NCBI RefSeq assembly: GCF_000002235.5
Contig: NW_022145609.1
Span: forward strand, 6,021,214 to 6,085,213
Direction of reading: 5' to 3'
Origin: Strongylocentrotus purpuratus
Taxonomy: Eukaryota; Echinodermata; Echinoidea; Camarodonta; Strongylocentrotidae
DNA length: 64,000 nt
The notes beneath the pieces were generated by a model. The model had not been told where the DNA came from, ran no database searches, and was given only the letters and a program-made list of their open reading frames with translations. Positions 1-11,388 of this stretch are shown here, piece after piece. Each line of letters opens with the position of its first letter. Positions within the stretch are counted from its first letter, which is position 1. The position numbers were made by a program, and so were the translations under genes.

Positions 1-1267
1 ATGTATTATATATGCATATTTTAGGAAGATAATTTTTTAGCTAGCCTAACATGACATTAACTAAAGGACTAGCAATGTTACTGGTTATACTTATGTGAAA
101 CATCATTCGTAATGATGACAGTTATTATGAGTTTATTTTATTGATAATGCCGAATCTAATTGAATGAGACAACATATTTCTCTTGACGCAATTAAAAAAA
201 GTGTCTAACCTAGGTGCATGCTGTAGCTACTAATGAGTTACCGGTGAAAATTGAGATTTCACACAAATATTCTAGGATTTCTAGGATTTCGTAAAATTTG
301 AAGAGGTGACATTAAAAAAAAGTCTTTCTTTACCTTCCACTGATTTATATAAAGTAAACTATGAAACTACAGACTCTTCAACAATTCTCTTGCTGATTAA
401 ATCGTTGCCGCATTGTCGAATTCTTTGAGGAGCTCTGATTTTAATTCAATTACCGTAGTCGATCATTCTTATGAGAATTTTATTCACCCTAAGCGAGTTG
501 AATTTGAGTCATAAAGTGGAGACAAGTGAGCTTCCCATCTCAACTTTTTGGACAACCTCATACCAAATATCATTCCTACTATGGATAGGGTATCAGAGAT
601 TGCATAACATCCCCCCCCCCCCCCAGGAATCAGTCTTTTATCAGGAAACCTGATTTTCAGTACCGACCTGTAGTAAGAGATGCACAAATCAAATAACTGG
701 TGAAAACAGGGTGTTTATGGTCATTCTTATGCACATTATCAGTTTTAGCATCCAGTGTAATTGAATGGAATTAGATTTTAGAAGTTATGTTTAGTCACAT
801 ATAAACATAGCATGCTTTTCTGAGTGCATTGACACCCTCTGGATCAGGACTTGAATGATATTACATGATATTCATTGGATAGAATTCATTAATAGTGGCA
901 ATTACATGCATTAAATGAAAGAAATTGCTCAAAATGTCATGTAGAGTGTAGAGAAAACAAAATGGCTTGATCGGACGAATCTCTATGAGCTGTCTGGTGT
1001 AACTGCCCATACAACCATGCCCTTATTTATGGGTCTATTTACTTGTATTGCTTGTAAGTCTATCCTTGTAACTTTCTTTTCTGAACTTGATGCGTATGGA
1101 AGTGTGCATATCAGTATTGAGAAGAGGAATTAAAGACGCAAAGGAATATTTTCAAATGTAAAATAATCTGAATTGTTGTGCTTTCTTGTATTTGGTGGGA
1201 ATGGATGTGTAGTATGAGAACTGTGTTACCATGGCCATATATGACTGGCGAAAATTCAGATAATGTG
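1..1267. other. Gene-poor AT-rich flank
   Basis: I see no gene with supportable exons here. The stretch is AT-rich with scattered stops in all frames and contains a poly-C run near 610-624. Short reading frames across the poly-C run have no recognisable domain and no credible splice context. Confidence 0.6.
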
Positions 1268-2090
1268 GTGGTGGTGGTGATGATGATTATGATGATGTTG
1301 ATGAGTAAGATGATGATGATGATGATGGAGGTGGTGGCGGGCGAGTTGAGGATTATGATGATAGTGGTGGTGGTGGTGGTGATGGTGATGATGACGATGG
1401 AGGTGGTGGCGGGGATGATGAGGATTATGGTCATGGTGGTGGTGGTGGTGGTGGTGATGATTAAGATGACAATGCTGATGGAGGTGGTGGCAGGGGTGAT
1501 GAGGATTATGATGATGGTGGTGGTGGTCGTGGTGGTGATGGTGGTGGTGATGATGATGGAGGTGGTGGCGGGGGTGAAGAGGATTATTATGATGATGGTG
1601 GTGGTGGTGGTGATGATGATTAAGATGACGATGACGATGGAGGTGGTGGCGGGGTGATGAGGATTATGATGGTGGTGGTGGTGGTGGTGATGGTGATGGT
1701 GATGATGATGGAGGTGGTGGTGGCGGGGTGATGAGGATTATGATGATGGTGGCGGGTTGATGAGGATTATGATGGTGGTGGCGGTGGTGGTGGTGATGAT
1801 GATGATGATGATGATGATGGAGGTGGTGGCGGGGGTGAAGAGGATTATGATGAAAGTGGTGGTGGTGGTGGTGGTGATGATGATTATGGCGGAAGTGTTG
1901 GTGGTGATGATGATACTTATGATGATGGTGGTGGGGGTGATGAAGATGATGATGATGAAAGTGGTGGTGGTGTTGAGGATGATGATTAAGATGATGGTAT
2001 TGCTAATTGTGAAGATGATTTTGTTAATGCTGGTGATAACTTAAATTGGTGATGACGATGATGGTGATGATGATGATGACTAGTAACTGT
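1268..2090. repeat. Degenerate GAT/GGT minisatellite
   Basis: About 0.8 kb of purine/GT-biased repeat. GATGATGAT and GGTGGTGGT blocks alternate around a recurring GGAGGTGGTGGCGGGG core followed by TGAGGATTATGATGATGG, giving an irregular unit of roughly 60-90 bases. Reading frames through it encode only Met/Val/Asp-type low-complexity strings and are not genes. The G-rich strand runs in the plus direction. Confidence 0.85.
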
Positions 2091-4286
2091 GGTGATTATG
2101 AAAATGCAAGCAATAATTAAAATGATAGTGGGTTACATTCCTGTCCTGTTTTATCCATTTCTATGTCTATCTTCTTCTTTTTTCTTGTACTTGCCTATAT
2201 AGGTATCTCCATGCTCTTCTCCTTTTTGTCTTTCCTTATATATCGTTTTCCATCTATCCTATGTATTTTCCTACTTTGTTGTTGTTGACATCTCCTTGGT
2301 CTATCTGTCCTTATGCATTTCTTTGTTTTATCATTCTTACGAGATGTCGGTCTACTAGGAGTCTGGGATGCCCCACTTACTAATATATTCATCTTCTTGC
2401 ATGTTTCTTCCACGTGCCATTCCGTCCACCTGTTATGTCCTCTTACGTCACATCCCACCTCTCATTCGAGAAAAGATGTTTTTCTTAAATGCTAATAAAG
2501 CAACGCCACTATTTCATGCAATTCAATGTATTCAAATGAGAGTGTGTTTCTACCCATTGCGTCGGCAGATAAATTATTCCATTCACCTGCTATTCATTTT
2601 TATTGCATTTCAACAGCCAGAAGGCAGGGTGTTTACAAACAGTGTTGCTATGCAGACAAAGTAGCATAGGATTATGATGTGAGACAGCCAGGGGCTGCAT
2701 CTCTGCCCCCCAACAGTTTTCGAATTATAACAATCATCACCATCATCATCATCATCATCATTATTACCACCATCACCATAAAGGGTGGACTGGGACTGAA
2801 ATTCAGTTGGGAAATGTAGATGTGAGCAGCCCAATCGACCGTTGCGATACAAATCGACCGTGCCCACACCACAAATAGATAGGATCTAAAGCCAAAATAT
2901 TGAGCCGCCCTTTGCGAACCCCCTGCCCCCCCCCCCAAAAAAAAAAAAAAAAAAAAAAAAAATAAATAATAATAATAATAATAATAATTAAAAAATCCCA
3001 AGAGCCAGTCCGCACCCGGACCAAGACAACGCCACCACCACCAACCTCATTATAATCATCATCACCATCATCAGCCATCAGAACTAACGCTACTGCCAAC
3101 ACCATCATCACCACCATCGTCACGATAGATACGTGTAATCGTTCACAACTCAAAAGTTCGTATTAGACGAAATGTTTAATTGACGGATGTCAAATTATTT
3201 GGAGTAAACCTTATGCTATTTCAAAATAATGCATTTGATAAATCAAGGCCCCATAAGTCGTAAGTATTAGTAACTAGATCACAACATAATACCATGTGTG
3301 ATTTTCGAGAACCTTTTGCTATCAACTGAACTGTCAATAATAATTCGTGACTTGTTTACGAAAGTTGCTCGGGAACAGACCGGTTAACTAAAATATTTAG
3401 ATTCATTGCATACTTTTTAAACAAAGGGTCGTTCTTGAAAACCTGAATGCTTGCTCGAGATTTGCCCGACATAGCAACAAATATTATATGCTGAATGGAT
3501 TCCAAGTATTGTAGTTCATTCAGTAATGACAGGTTAATAGAATACCTCACTAGGTCCCCAGGAAATAAACATCCATAAATTGGAATATGTTGGTAAACGC
3601 GCCTAGACCTACTTCAGCTGCGATACATGTTTTAAAGTTGAAATGTTTTATTCAGTTCAGGGCATTAATAACATAATATTATTTGAAGAATTGACATCAA
3701 AATTATTTCCAATACATTTGATTTCTTTCAATCTGCAAAGATCATGCCGACACGACTCACACGAGTAATATTTTGAGTTCTTAACGATCAAAAGTGTAAA
3801 GTATTGTTTTTCTCTCCCACCTGGCTCTCTCTCTCTCCTTCTCCTTCTCTCTCTCGCTCTCTCTGTTTCTCTCTCTCTCTCCCTCTTTCTCTTCTTCTTC
3901 TTAAAAAAAATACCTATCAACTTCCTTTTTCTTTTCAAGCACAGGTGTTCAAGGCTTTGACATTCTTACATTCAGTAAAATGGGCAGACACAATACTTTG
4001 CAGAGGTTTTGACTGAACCAAATGATGAATTCATCACCATCACAATGGTAATTTGAATAAAGCATGCCAGAATCCGTCCCTATGAAAAGCCTCAGACGTT
4101 GAGACATCCTGATTAGATGTTGATTCGGATACCAAATGATGATCACCCTCCAAAGGGTGTGTACTTATTACAGCGACTATTCCCTTTGACACACCTACAA
4201 TAGTGTTAGCACAATTGTTTTAGTGATCTGCCATGGTCAAAATCGGGACAAAGTATTAATGCGATCAGATCGATTTCCAAGAAAAA
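2091..4286. other. Intergenic, simple repeats and a decayed MITE
   Basis: No gene supported. It holds a CAT-repeat tract near 2735-2775, a C-run/A-run/AAT tract at about 2925-2990, and a CT-rich microsatellite at about 3824-3900. A degenerate copy of the MITE seen at 6096-6272 lies at about 3373-3605; both contain an ACCGGTT-type end and the word CACTAGGTCCCCAGGAA. An in-frame TAA at 4257 precedes the start codon of the next gene. Confidence 0.55.
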
Positions 4287-7200
4287 ATGGCTTACAAGTT
4301 CTATCATCGCTTCTCAGCGGCTGATTTTCAGCGCTACCGGGAATTCTTTCCGAAATTCGAACACGAATCTTCGAGGGATGGTTTCGCCGGGTCGAGAAAC
4401 ACAGCCCAATCGGAAGCCGCTGCTATGCAAGGCAAGACAGCAGACGACAAAACACGTGATAAATTCACGACGTGAGTTGAATTGATCGACTTTATAAAAC
4501 TTGACAATCAACAAATTGACAACATGAAATTAAAAAAAATATATATTGTTGTGTGTACAGACAAAGTTAAAATTCCACATCAAATAATAGAAGATACCGA
4601 CCATTTGGTGTTTTTTGAAAGTTTCAATATATAAGTGAATATTTTAATTATATATAGTCTCTTAGCCAAATTAAATTTTTATCAAAAAGTACTTCGATGA
4701 TGATGATGAAGATGACGACGATGTTGATGATTATTATAGCTCTATATTATACGAACCGTGCAGTTTGCTTTTGGCGTCAACAGCGCATGTAGACAAAATT
4801 GAAAGCAATCCGCTAAATAAGCCACTCGGTGGCGCGATTATCATATTATTTGATGTCCTTTTGATATAACTCATAGTGTAGAGAAGGTACACATTTTGAA
4901 AATGTTATTTCCATAGGAAGATTGATAATTCAACATCCCAGTGGCACATGAGTCTATATGAATATTTCCTTTGACATGACATAAAAGCTTAATCCCTTTG
5001 CGAATGTGTTCTTACACAGACGAAATAAATTCTGGGGACAGAGATGTAACAACATAAATGCCCTCCCAATCCCGCCAAATTCTTATGACGACGACGATGA
5101 TGACACTCAAACTCCTCTGATACCATCGACGACTTTGTCCGCCGTTTCAACCACGTCCTCGACTACCTCATCGTCCTCGTCATCGGATTCATCGCCGTCG
5201 GAGAGCTCGAGAGCGAGACGGAGGAAGACCAGCCGACCGAGGAGAAGTCCAAAGAGAAATGATCCCAAATTTAAAGGAGTTACATTCTCCATGGAGACTG
5301 CCATTTCACATGGAAAACAGGAAGCAAGGCTCACGATCAAGTCACAACTTAGGTTTGCTCTTAATCAATTTCTATGCGTATCCTTACTAAATTATTTTTT
5401 ATTTATTTCTCTCATTTATGATGATTGAAGACGGTGTTTGTTTTGTTATTATTTTGTATTTCTTTTTATTACAGCCAAGTGGTTCATTGAAACACATATA
5501 CAGATTTTTTTAAAAATTCTTTACGCAATAGGCTTAGGCTTATGCAAAAATAATCGGCAATAGGTATTTTTAGTTAGCTTTTTAAAGGTACTAAGGTGTT
5601 AAAAGGGGGAGAAAATAATACTCCTTTTAACGCTGAATATTGAAAAATGTTATGCTAATATCATACTGAAGTTTGAGCCTTTTAGAAATGGAGGATGTCA
5701 AATTTGTTTGAAAAAAATTACGAAAATCAAATTATACTGATTTTATTTTTAGAGTGTACACCTTTTTTTTTTTTACAAACAAACGCCACAATAGTGTGTA
5801 TTAGAAAATAATTCGGAACAAAAAAATACCGTTGTGCATCCCAGCTGAAATTCCAGACTAGAGTCATGAAACATTCATGAGGGTGGATATCAAAAGGCTT
5901 TCGGAAATGACAAGCACCGATACACAATGATATTGTATTCTGAATAAATTTCGCCTTGATTTGTTGAAAGTTGCTAAGGCAAACGAGCATAGTCCAAATA
6001 GATTTTACATCTGATAAAAAAATTAACTATTGAGTCATTGACGATCACATGCGTCAAATTTTAAACATATAGTAGGCCTACATAAGAGAACAATTAATAG
6101 ACCGGTTTACTAGCATAACAAAGTTTGTTGTTGATAACCTGAAAGCTTACCCCAGGCTTGCCAGACATAGCAACAATTAATGTATGTATTAATGGAAGCC
6201 CTCGTCACTAGGTCCCCAGGAAGGAAACATCCATAAATTTGAATACAATGTATGTTAGTAAACCGCTCTATTGAAATCGGGGTTATCTGTCTCGCTGGAA
6301 ATATAATATTTTTCCCCTAAACATCATGATCCTCTCGTCAATGTTATCTTTTTTTTAATGTGATAACCACATGGTCTCGTTAGTCCCCTGGTACATATGT
6401 TTTCGTGTATTAAAGAGACAATTATGTGGACTTTTTTGTTGTTTCTTCAGCATTCGTCGCTATCGTCGTATGTTGACAAAGCGCTCCATGACAGGATGGC
6501 GAAGGGTACTTCATCGGGGATTCTATTTCCATGGCAACTCACAAACTGGAGGCCGCACCCTGTCCGACTCGAGCTCATCTGAAACTGATAGTGATACCGG
6601 ACTTGGAAGGATGAGATCGAAAGCCTTCAAATCGGCATCGAACAAGAAGAGAGTGTTGCCACTTCTTTTTGTTACGTCATTGAGTCAGCCACTCAACACT
6701 ACGGGACGTCATTCTGGTAGATTGCCGCCACATACGATACCGGACCCGTTAAAGGCTCATGGTATGTGAGAAATAAAATCAAACTTATTGACGATAATCA
6801 TTAAAGGTAGGCGTTACTACTGCAGCTATAAGGGATTAGACCACACAGCGAGCCAACGAGGTCACTGTGACAGGTGGCTATCTCATTAACTCAGCTCTCA
6901 TTTAACATAAGAAAAAGAGGATCATGGGGGACCAACAGGCACCAATTTGGGAAGTTTTCTATATAGAGGGAGCAAGTAGCTACAAGTAGGACAGTGTGCC
7001 TTTAAAACAAAAGCAAACACAAAAAACACAATAATATATTTTTGTGTATGCCTACATGTTAGATGTATGAGTAGCAAGCCGATACCCCATTTCCATTTAT
7101 AAACTAAAACCCCTTTTTTTGCGATTTAGGCCTAGATTAGCTTTCATTTTTAATTCCATGTATCTCGCTATGTCGGGATAAGCTTAGTGGCTAGAATTAA

Positions 7201-8602
7201 TCCGTTTCAACAAGATGTATCGAATATGTCGAAACGATAATTTACCCGTTTCAACAAGATGTATTGAATATGTCGAAACGATAATTTGAATTATTGGTCT
7301 TTCAGGAAAAACTTGCGAGTCTTGTAAGACAACACGTACTCCATTATGGAGAGATGCTGAAGACGGGACACCACTCTGTAATGCATGTGGGATTAGGTAA
7401 GTTATTTTGACCTTTTCAAGAAAATGGCCTCATTTGAATCTGTCCAAAATGGCTTTGGCCGCAATTTTAGGGACTTTTAGATTTGCATGGACTGATACGT
7501 GTGACGTCCATTCAAGGCAGTGCATTAAAAGGACGTCGATCGTAGCAATCCACGTTGTCGTTGTGCAAATCTAAAAGTCCCTATTATACTTGGTCACGTG
7601 CCCCGTGCAACCCCACCCCGTACCCCCGTGCAACCCCACCCCGTACCCCCGTGCAACTCCACCCCGTACCCCCGTGCAACCCCACCCCGTACCCCCGTGC
7701 AACTCCACCCCGTACCCCCCGTGCATGCAACCCCACCCCGTACCCCCGTGCAACTCCACCCCGTACCCCCGTGCAACTCCACCCCGTACCCCCGTGCAAC
7801 CCCACCCCGTACCCCCGTGCAACTCCACCCCGTACCCCCGTGCAACTCCACCCCGTACCCCCGTGCAACCCCACCCCGTACCACCGTGCAACTCCACCCC
7901 GTACCCCCGTGCAACTCCACCCCGTACCCCCGTGCAACTCCACCCCGTACCCCCGTGCAACCCCACCCCGTACCCCCGTGCAACCCCACCCTGTACCAAC
8001 GGTTGCGACTTGTTCTGACAAAATTACGTTTACATGCATTGATAAGTCAAGTACTGACAATTTTAAAAGGTATCAAATTATTTTCTTGAAATGTTAATAT
8101 GAGGAAATTCGATAAGCATGATAAAACTTAAAGCGGATTTGACCTCTCTTAACTTTACCACTAGCAAATTACAGTTTGACATGAGTTTTAATTGTTTAGG
8201 CAGCGCTCAACGAAGTCATGGTAACACAAAGAAGTTTGCCTTAAAGCCTATCTGCACTAGTTTGGCTAGGAGGGATTAGACCTCCCTGCATGGTCACTGA
8301 CAGGTGGTCATCTCATCAAATCAGCTCTTAATTAACATAAGAAAAAGGGGACCATGGGGGACCAACGGTCGCCACTTAGGCATTGTTGGCTATATAGAGG
8401 AAGCAAGTAGCTATAAGTAGTGCAGAAGGGCTTACATGTCGTTGACGTTCTTGTTGTTTTTGTTTCTAGATACAAGAAGTACCGGATTCGTTGTCCATGC
8501 TGTTGGCTGATCCCACGCAAAGACAGCAAGACATTCCCTTACTGCGGGCGATGCGGCGTACTTCTAAAAATGATGCTCCAGCGAAGGTGTCAGTATCTTT
8601 GA
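4287..8602 (+). CDS. ZGLP1: ZGLP1-like GATA zinc-finger protein (5 exons, complete)
   Basis: Exons 4287-4471, 5020-5352, 6451-6761, 7306-7396 and 8470-8602 join in frame to 350 residues; all introns are GT..AG (the exon 2 donor, GTTTGC, is weakest). The start has a good context (AAAAAATGG) and an in-frame stop 30 bases upstream. Residues 280-304 form a GATA finger, C-X2-C-X17-C-X2-C, with the [20 protein letters not shown] core. The last exon continues RYKKYRIRC, then a second C-X2-C-X13-C-X2-C knuckle (C315, C318, C332, C335) with WLIPRK between. One GATA finger followed by YKKY and a second knuckle is the layout I recall for ZGLP1 (GATA-like protein 1), a nuclear regulator of germ-cell development in mammals. 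The N-terminal 270 residues are acidic, Ser-rich and basic low-complexity sequence with no domain I recognise; [19 protein letters not shown] at the start may be a short conserved motif. Orthology is strong for the C-terminus; function in this species is inferred. Confidence 0.85.
6096..6272. mobile_element. 177-bp MITE in ZGLP1-like intron 2
   Basis: Imperfect terminal inverted repeats of about 22 bases: AATAGACCGGTTTACTAGCA at the left, and the complement of TAGTAAACCGCTCTATT at the right. There is no coding capacity. A decayed relative lies at about 3373-3605. The target duplication is not clear. Confidence 0.65.
6830..6993 (+). repeat. Dispersed repeat, copy 1 (intron 3)
   Basis: About 160 bases in the same orientation as a second copy at 8271-8426. 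Both begin AGGGATTAGACC and share GACAGGTGG, CATAAGAAAAAG, CATGGGGGACCAAC and GCAAGTAGCTA. The two copies flank the zinc-finger exon in direct orientation. Confidence 0.75.
7203..7290. repeat. Two 44-bp tandem hairpin units
   Basis: Two adjacent copies differing by a few bases. Each starts CGTTTCAACAAGATGTAT and has inverted arms CGTTTC and GAAACG. The second copy ends about 15 bases before the acceptor of the GATA-finger exon. Confidence 0.8.
7605..7997. repeat. 23-bp CCCCGTGCAACYCCACCCCGTAC minisatellite (intron 4)
   Basis: About 17 near-perfect 23-base copies (one slightly expanded near 7720), with a C/T variant in the AACCCC/AACTCC position. Because 23 is not a multiple of three and the unit lacks stops, several frames on both strands stay open across it. 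These are artefacts, not genes. It lies between exons 4 and 5 of the ZGLP1-like gene. Confidence 0.92.
8271..8426 (+). repeat. Dispersed repeat, copy 2 (intron 4)
   Basis: Second copy of the 6830-6993 repeat. It ends about 45 bases before the acceptor of the last ZGLP1-like exon. It is diverged with small indels, so it is not a recent duplication. Confidence 0.75.
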
Positions 8603-8624
8603 CGGTTGTCTTTCAATAAGTGCA

Positions 8625-8630
8625 ATTAAA
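8625..8630 (+). terminator. Possible ATTAAA polyadenylation signal
   Basis: The variant hexamer ATTAAA lies 23 bases after the ZGLP1-like stop codon, in AT-rich DNA. Position and sequence fit a 3' end, but such hexamers are common here, so support is weak. Confidence 0.3.
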
Positions 8631-10102
8631 GGTTCAGTACTGTTTGGTTGTTATAATGGTTGCCAACTTGTCATGAGTAAAGGCAATATAGAAATATTTG
8701 AAACTCAATATCAATTACGAATGATTGTAGAATAGGCCTACATAATATGGCGGTCGAAGCACTGAGCAATAACAGATATATTCGAATACGTTTCTGATCG
8801 GTATTGGGTGTAAGTAATGATGAAATCAAATAATTACTCAGCGTCATACTTTTGAATTCCAACTGCCATTTATTGGTTGACAATCTACCGCCTCAGATTT
8901 CACGTGGAATGACAATATTAAGAATGATTATCGTAATAACTTTCTGAAATACATACATAATTCTGCTTTGTTTTAAGTTGTTTTAATCTTCCTTGTTTTA
9001 TTTGTGTGTTTTTTTTGGGTGAAAGTAATATAAAAGTTTCTTTTTATCTCTTTGACCAAAATGCTTAATTTTTTTGTGAAGACGATAAAGCGTGGCTTTC
9101 CAATGCAAAATGATTTTGAATGTTTCGAACGCGATTTCTTAGAGGATCTTTTCGTACGCTAACTTTTAATTGCACTAAGGTTAAAGCCCATGTTCAGTTT
9201 TGGTTAGCCTTCCCCTAAAAAGGTTTTCTACTACAAAAGAGTAATGACTTAATGAGAGGTGACAATTTGTTAAATTTTCCCGAGTCATGATCTGTATCAT
9301 CGTACTATGTTATTTGTTTTGTTACTCTTTCTATTTTTACACAGCGAAATTCAAGAAAACAACTGGTTAGGTGTCTCTCTTTTCAAAAGAGAGATCGCCC
9401 CCTCTTTCTTTATTATTGTAACTCTTGCCATTACTATACTTGGTTTATTTTGTTTGGATTCTAGAGTGAATCGACAGTTTCTGAAACTGAATTAGTGAGT
9501 TTGTTGGAAATAGTGAAATATTACATTAGATTGAATTTAAGTTAGACTTACGTATGAATGTGAATTCAAATGTAGGTGGTGATATCGATTATTCATTTCG
9601 ATATAATTAGTGATAAAAACTTCATATTTTACACGACGTATTTTTTAATATTTTATGCCTAACTATACTTTTGACTCTTGAGCAACGATTAATTTTAATG
9701 TGTTAGTATTAAAATCCGAACTGATATTATTAACCGTAGAACAAATGCAATTTTGAAGTAGGCCTATGCATAGACTCCTTATTATTTCTTGTGTTGACAA
9801 TTCGTATTCAAAATTGTTGTCGGTGGAATGATTTTCTTAACCTTAGTCTGCAAATGAATAAGATTGTGGATTCTACAATCCGTACACTTTTTCAAAACAT
9901 GGTCGATCGACGTCCCTTGCGAATACAATGTAGATGTCAACATATTATAAGGCCCATTTGCAAAAATATTACATGGATTACTAAATAAAATGTTAATCAG
10001 ATGTTGTTATCAGAGGATTTAAATGTCTCGGTATCGGTGTTTTTACTTAGCAATGATGGTATATAATTATGTATGTAAGATGTTGGTAATGATGGTGGTG
10101 AC

Positions 10103-10142
<40 letters not shown>

Positions 10143-11388
10143 GCAATGTACACATTTTACTTTTGTATTCATTAATCTATTGGTATAATGTTTGAGCAAC
10201 AGAACGGGCTGAAACGACCTCTTTTGAAGGCAAAAGCAACACAATTATTTACCAAACTAGTTTAATTAACTTTTTAAAACACTATCATTACAAAGTTATA
10301 CCTACGTATGAGAATTATAGTACGAATGTCATAATATATACAAGGTATTACATATTGTCACATGTTATTGCATGATACATACACCAATTTTTTACAATAG
10401 AATAGTGCATTGCATGGTTTCAATAAAATAAAACCTTTAAGAGAGGGGGTCAGTGGAGAAACGAAGAGGGAAGGAAGGGAGGGAGAGACAAAAGTAAAGA
10501 GGAAGACAACAAAAAGAGAGAAGGGGAGAGAGAGAGAGAGAGAGAGAGGCGGGGTAGGCGGGGGGATAAATGGGGGGTATTCGGTATTTTCCAGATTCCA
10601 GGGGGTAGGTGGGGACATGCAGACCAAAAGCTTTCCATTTTCTGTTCCTCCCTTTACCATACCTACATTAGCACAAAATCGACCCATCCTCGTTCATAAA
10701 CCTCATTTCTAATGCTTGCGAGCGAGAAGAAATTGGATATTTGATTGTACAGAGCGTCCCAGAAAAAACGAAACCGAGAATTATCGATGTTTTATCAATT
10801 ATAATTGATAAACGACACATAATTATTTGGAAAATAGAAAGAGTCACGACGCCTTGTCAAAAGGCTACATTCGCGAGGGAGTTTCCAAACCGTCTCGAAA
10901 CAATCGCATGGCTTCTCAATATCCTCATGTTAGTTGCAGGGCCTTGCTTTCGTGTCCCTGGAATTTTGAACATTAAAATTAAAATTGTACGACAAAAAAT
11001 TCTCTCAAAGTAGCCTAAGGGTCGTCACGGGAGTCTCGAACCCGTCTAGAACCCTTTTCGAAAATGAGACTCTGAAATTCCAAGATCGAGAAAGGCGCGA
11101 ATTTATGTGAGCGCGACAAAATTGCGACAAAGCTACGACACTTTGTGACTAAATTGGGTTTAATAAACAAATTTGCAAGACATTTATGTGAATCCAGGCG
11201 AAAGTTTAGGGTGATTCCAACTGAAATTGTCGCTATTCGCGGACCTTTTTCTTCCTCGAAATTGTGTGTCTCTAACAAGTCGCGACCTTTCGCAGTCCAG
11301 TAAGAAACCAACTTTCATCCACTCCTCGTACGATGGCACTGTATTGCGTGTCAAATACCACGCGTGTCGTCGACGCTGTCATAAGTGA
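8631..11388. other. Intergenic; left edge of the segmental duplication
   Basis: No gene found. From about 9650 the sequence matches 35,490 onward (shared words such as TTTTAATGTGTTGGTA-like, TCAACATATTATAAGGCCCA and the GATGATGGTGGTGACGA tract at about 10,094 versus 35,955). This marks the downstream flank of gene A as paralogous to that of gene C. It also contains a GAT microsatellite (10,094-10,141), a GA-rich tract (about 10,440-10,560), and a repeat copy starting GAGCGTCCCAGAAAAAACGA near 10,750 with relatives at 21,239 and 51,763. Confidence 0.65.

Noticed and set aside
1178..1657. Open frame of 159 codons across the GAT/GGT minisatellite
   Set aside because: It encodes only Met/Val low-complexity sequence produced by the repeat; no domain, no splice context.
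7605..7997. Possible CRISPR-like array
   Set aside because: Units are contiguous 23-mers without unique spacers, in an animal intron; it is a minisatellite.
7555..8097. Several overlapping open frames of 130-180 codons on both strands
   Set aside because: All are created by the stop-free 23-base minisatellite in the ZGLP1-like intron.
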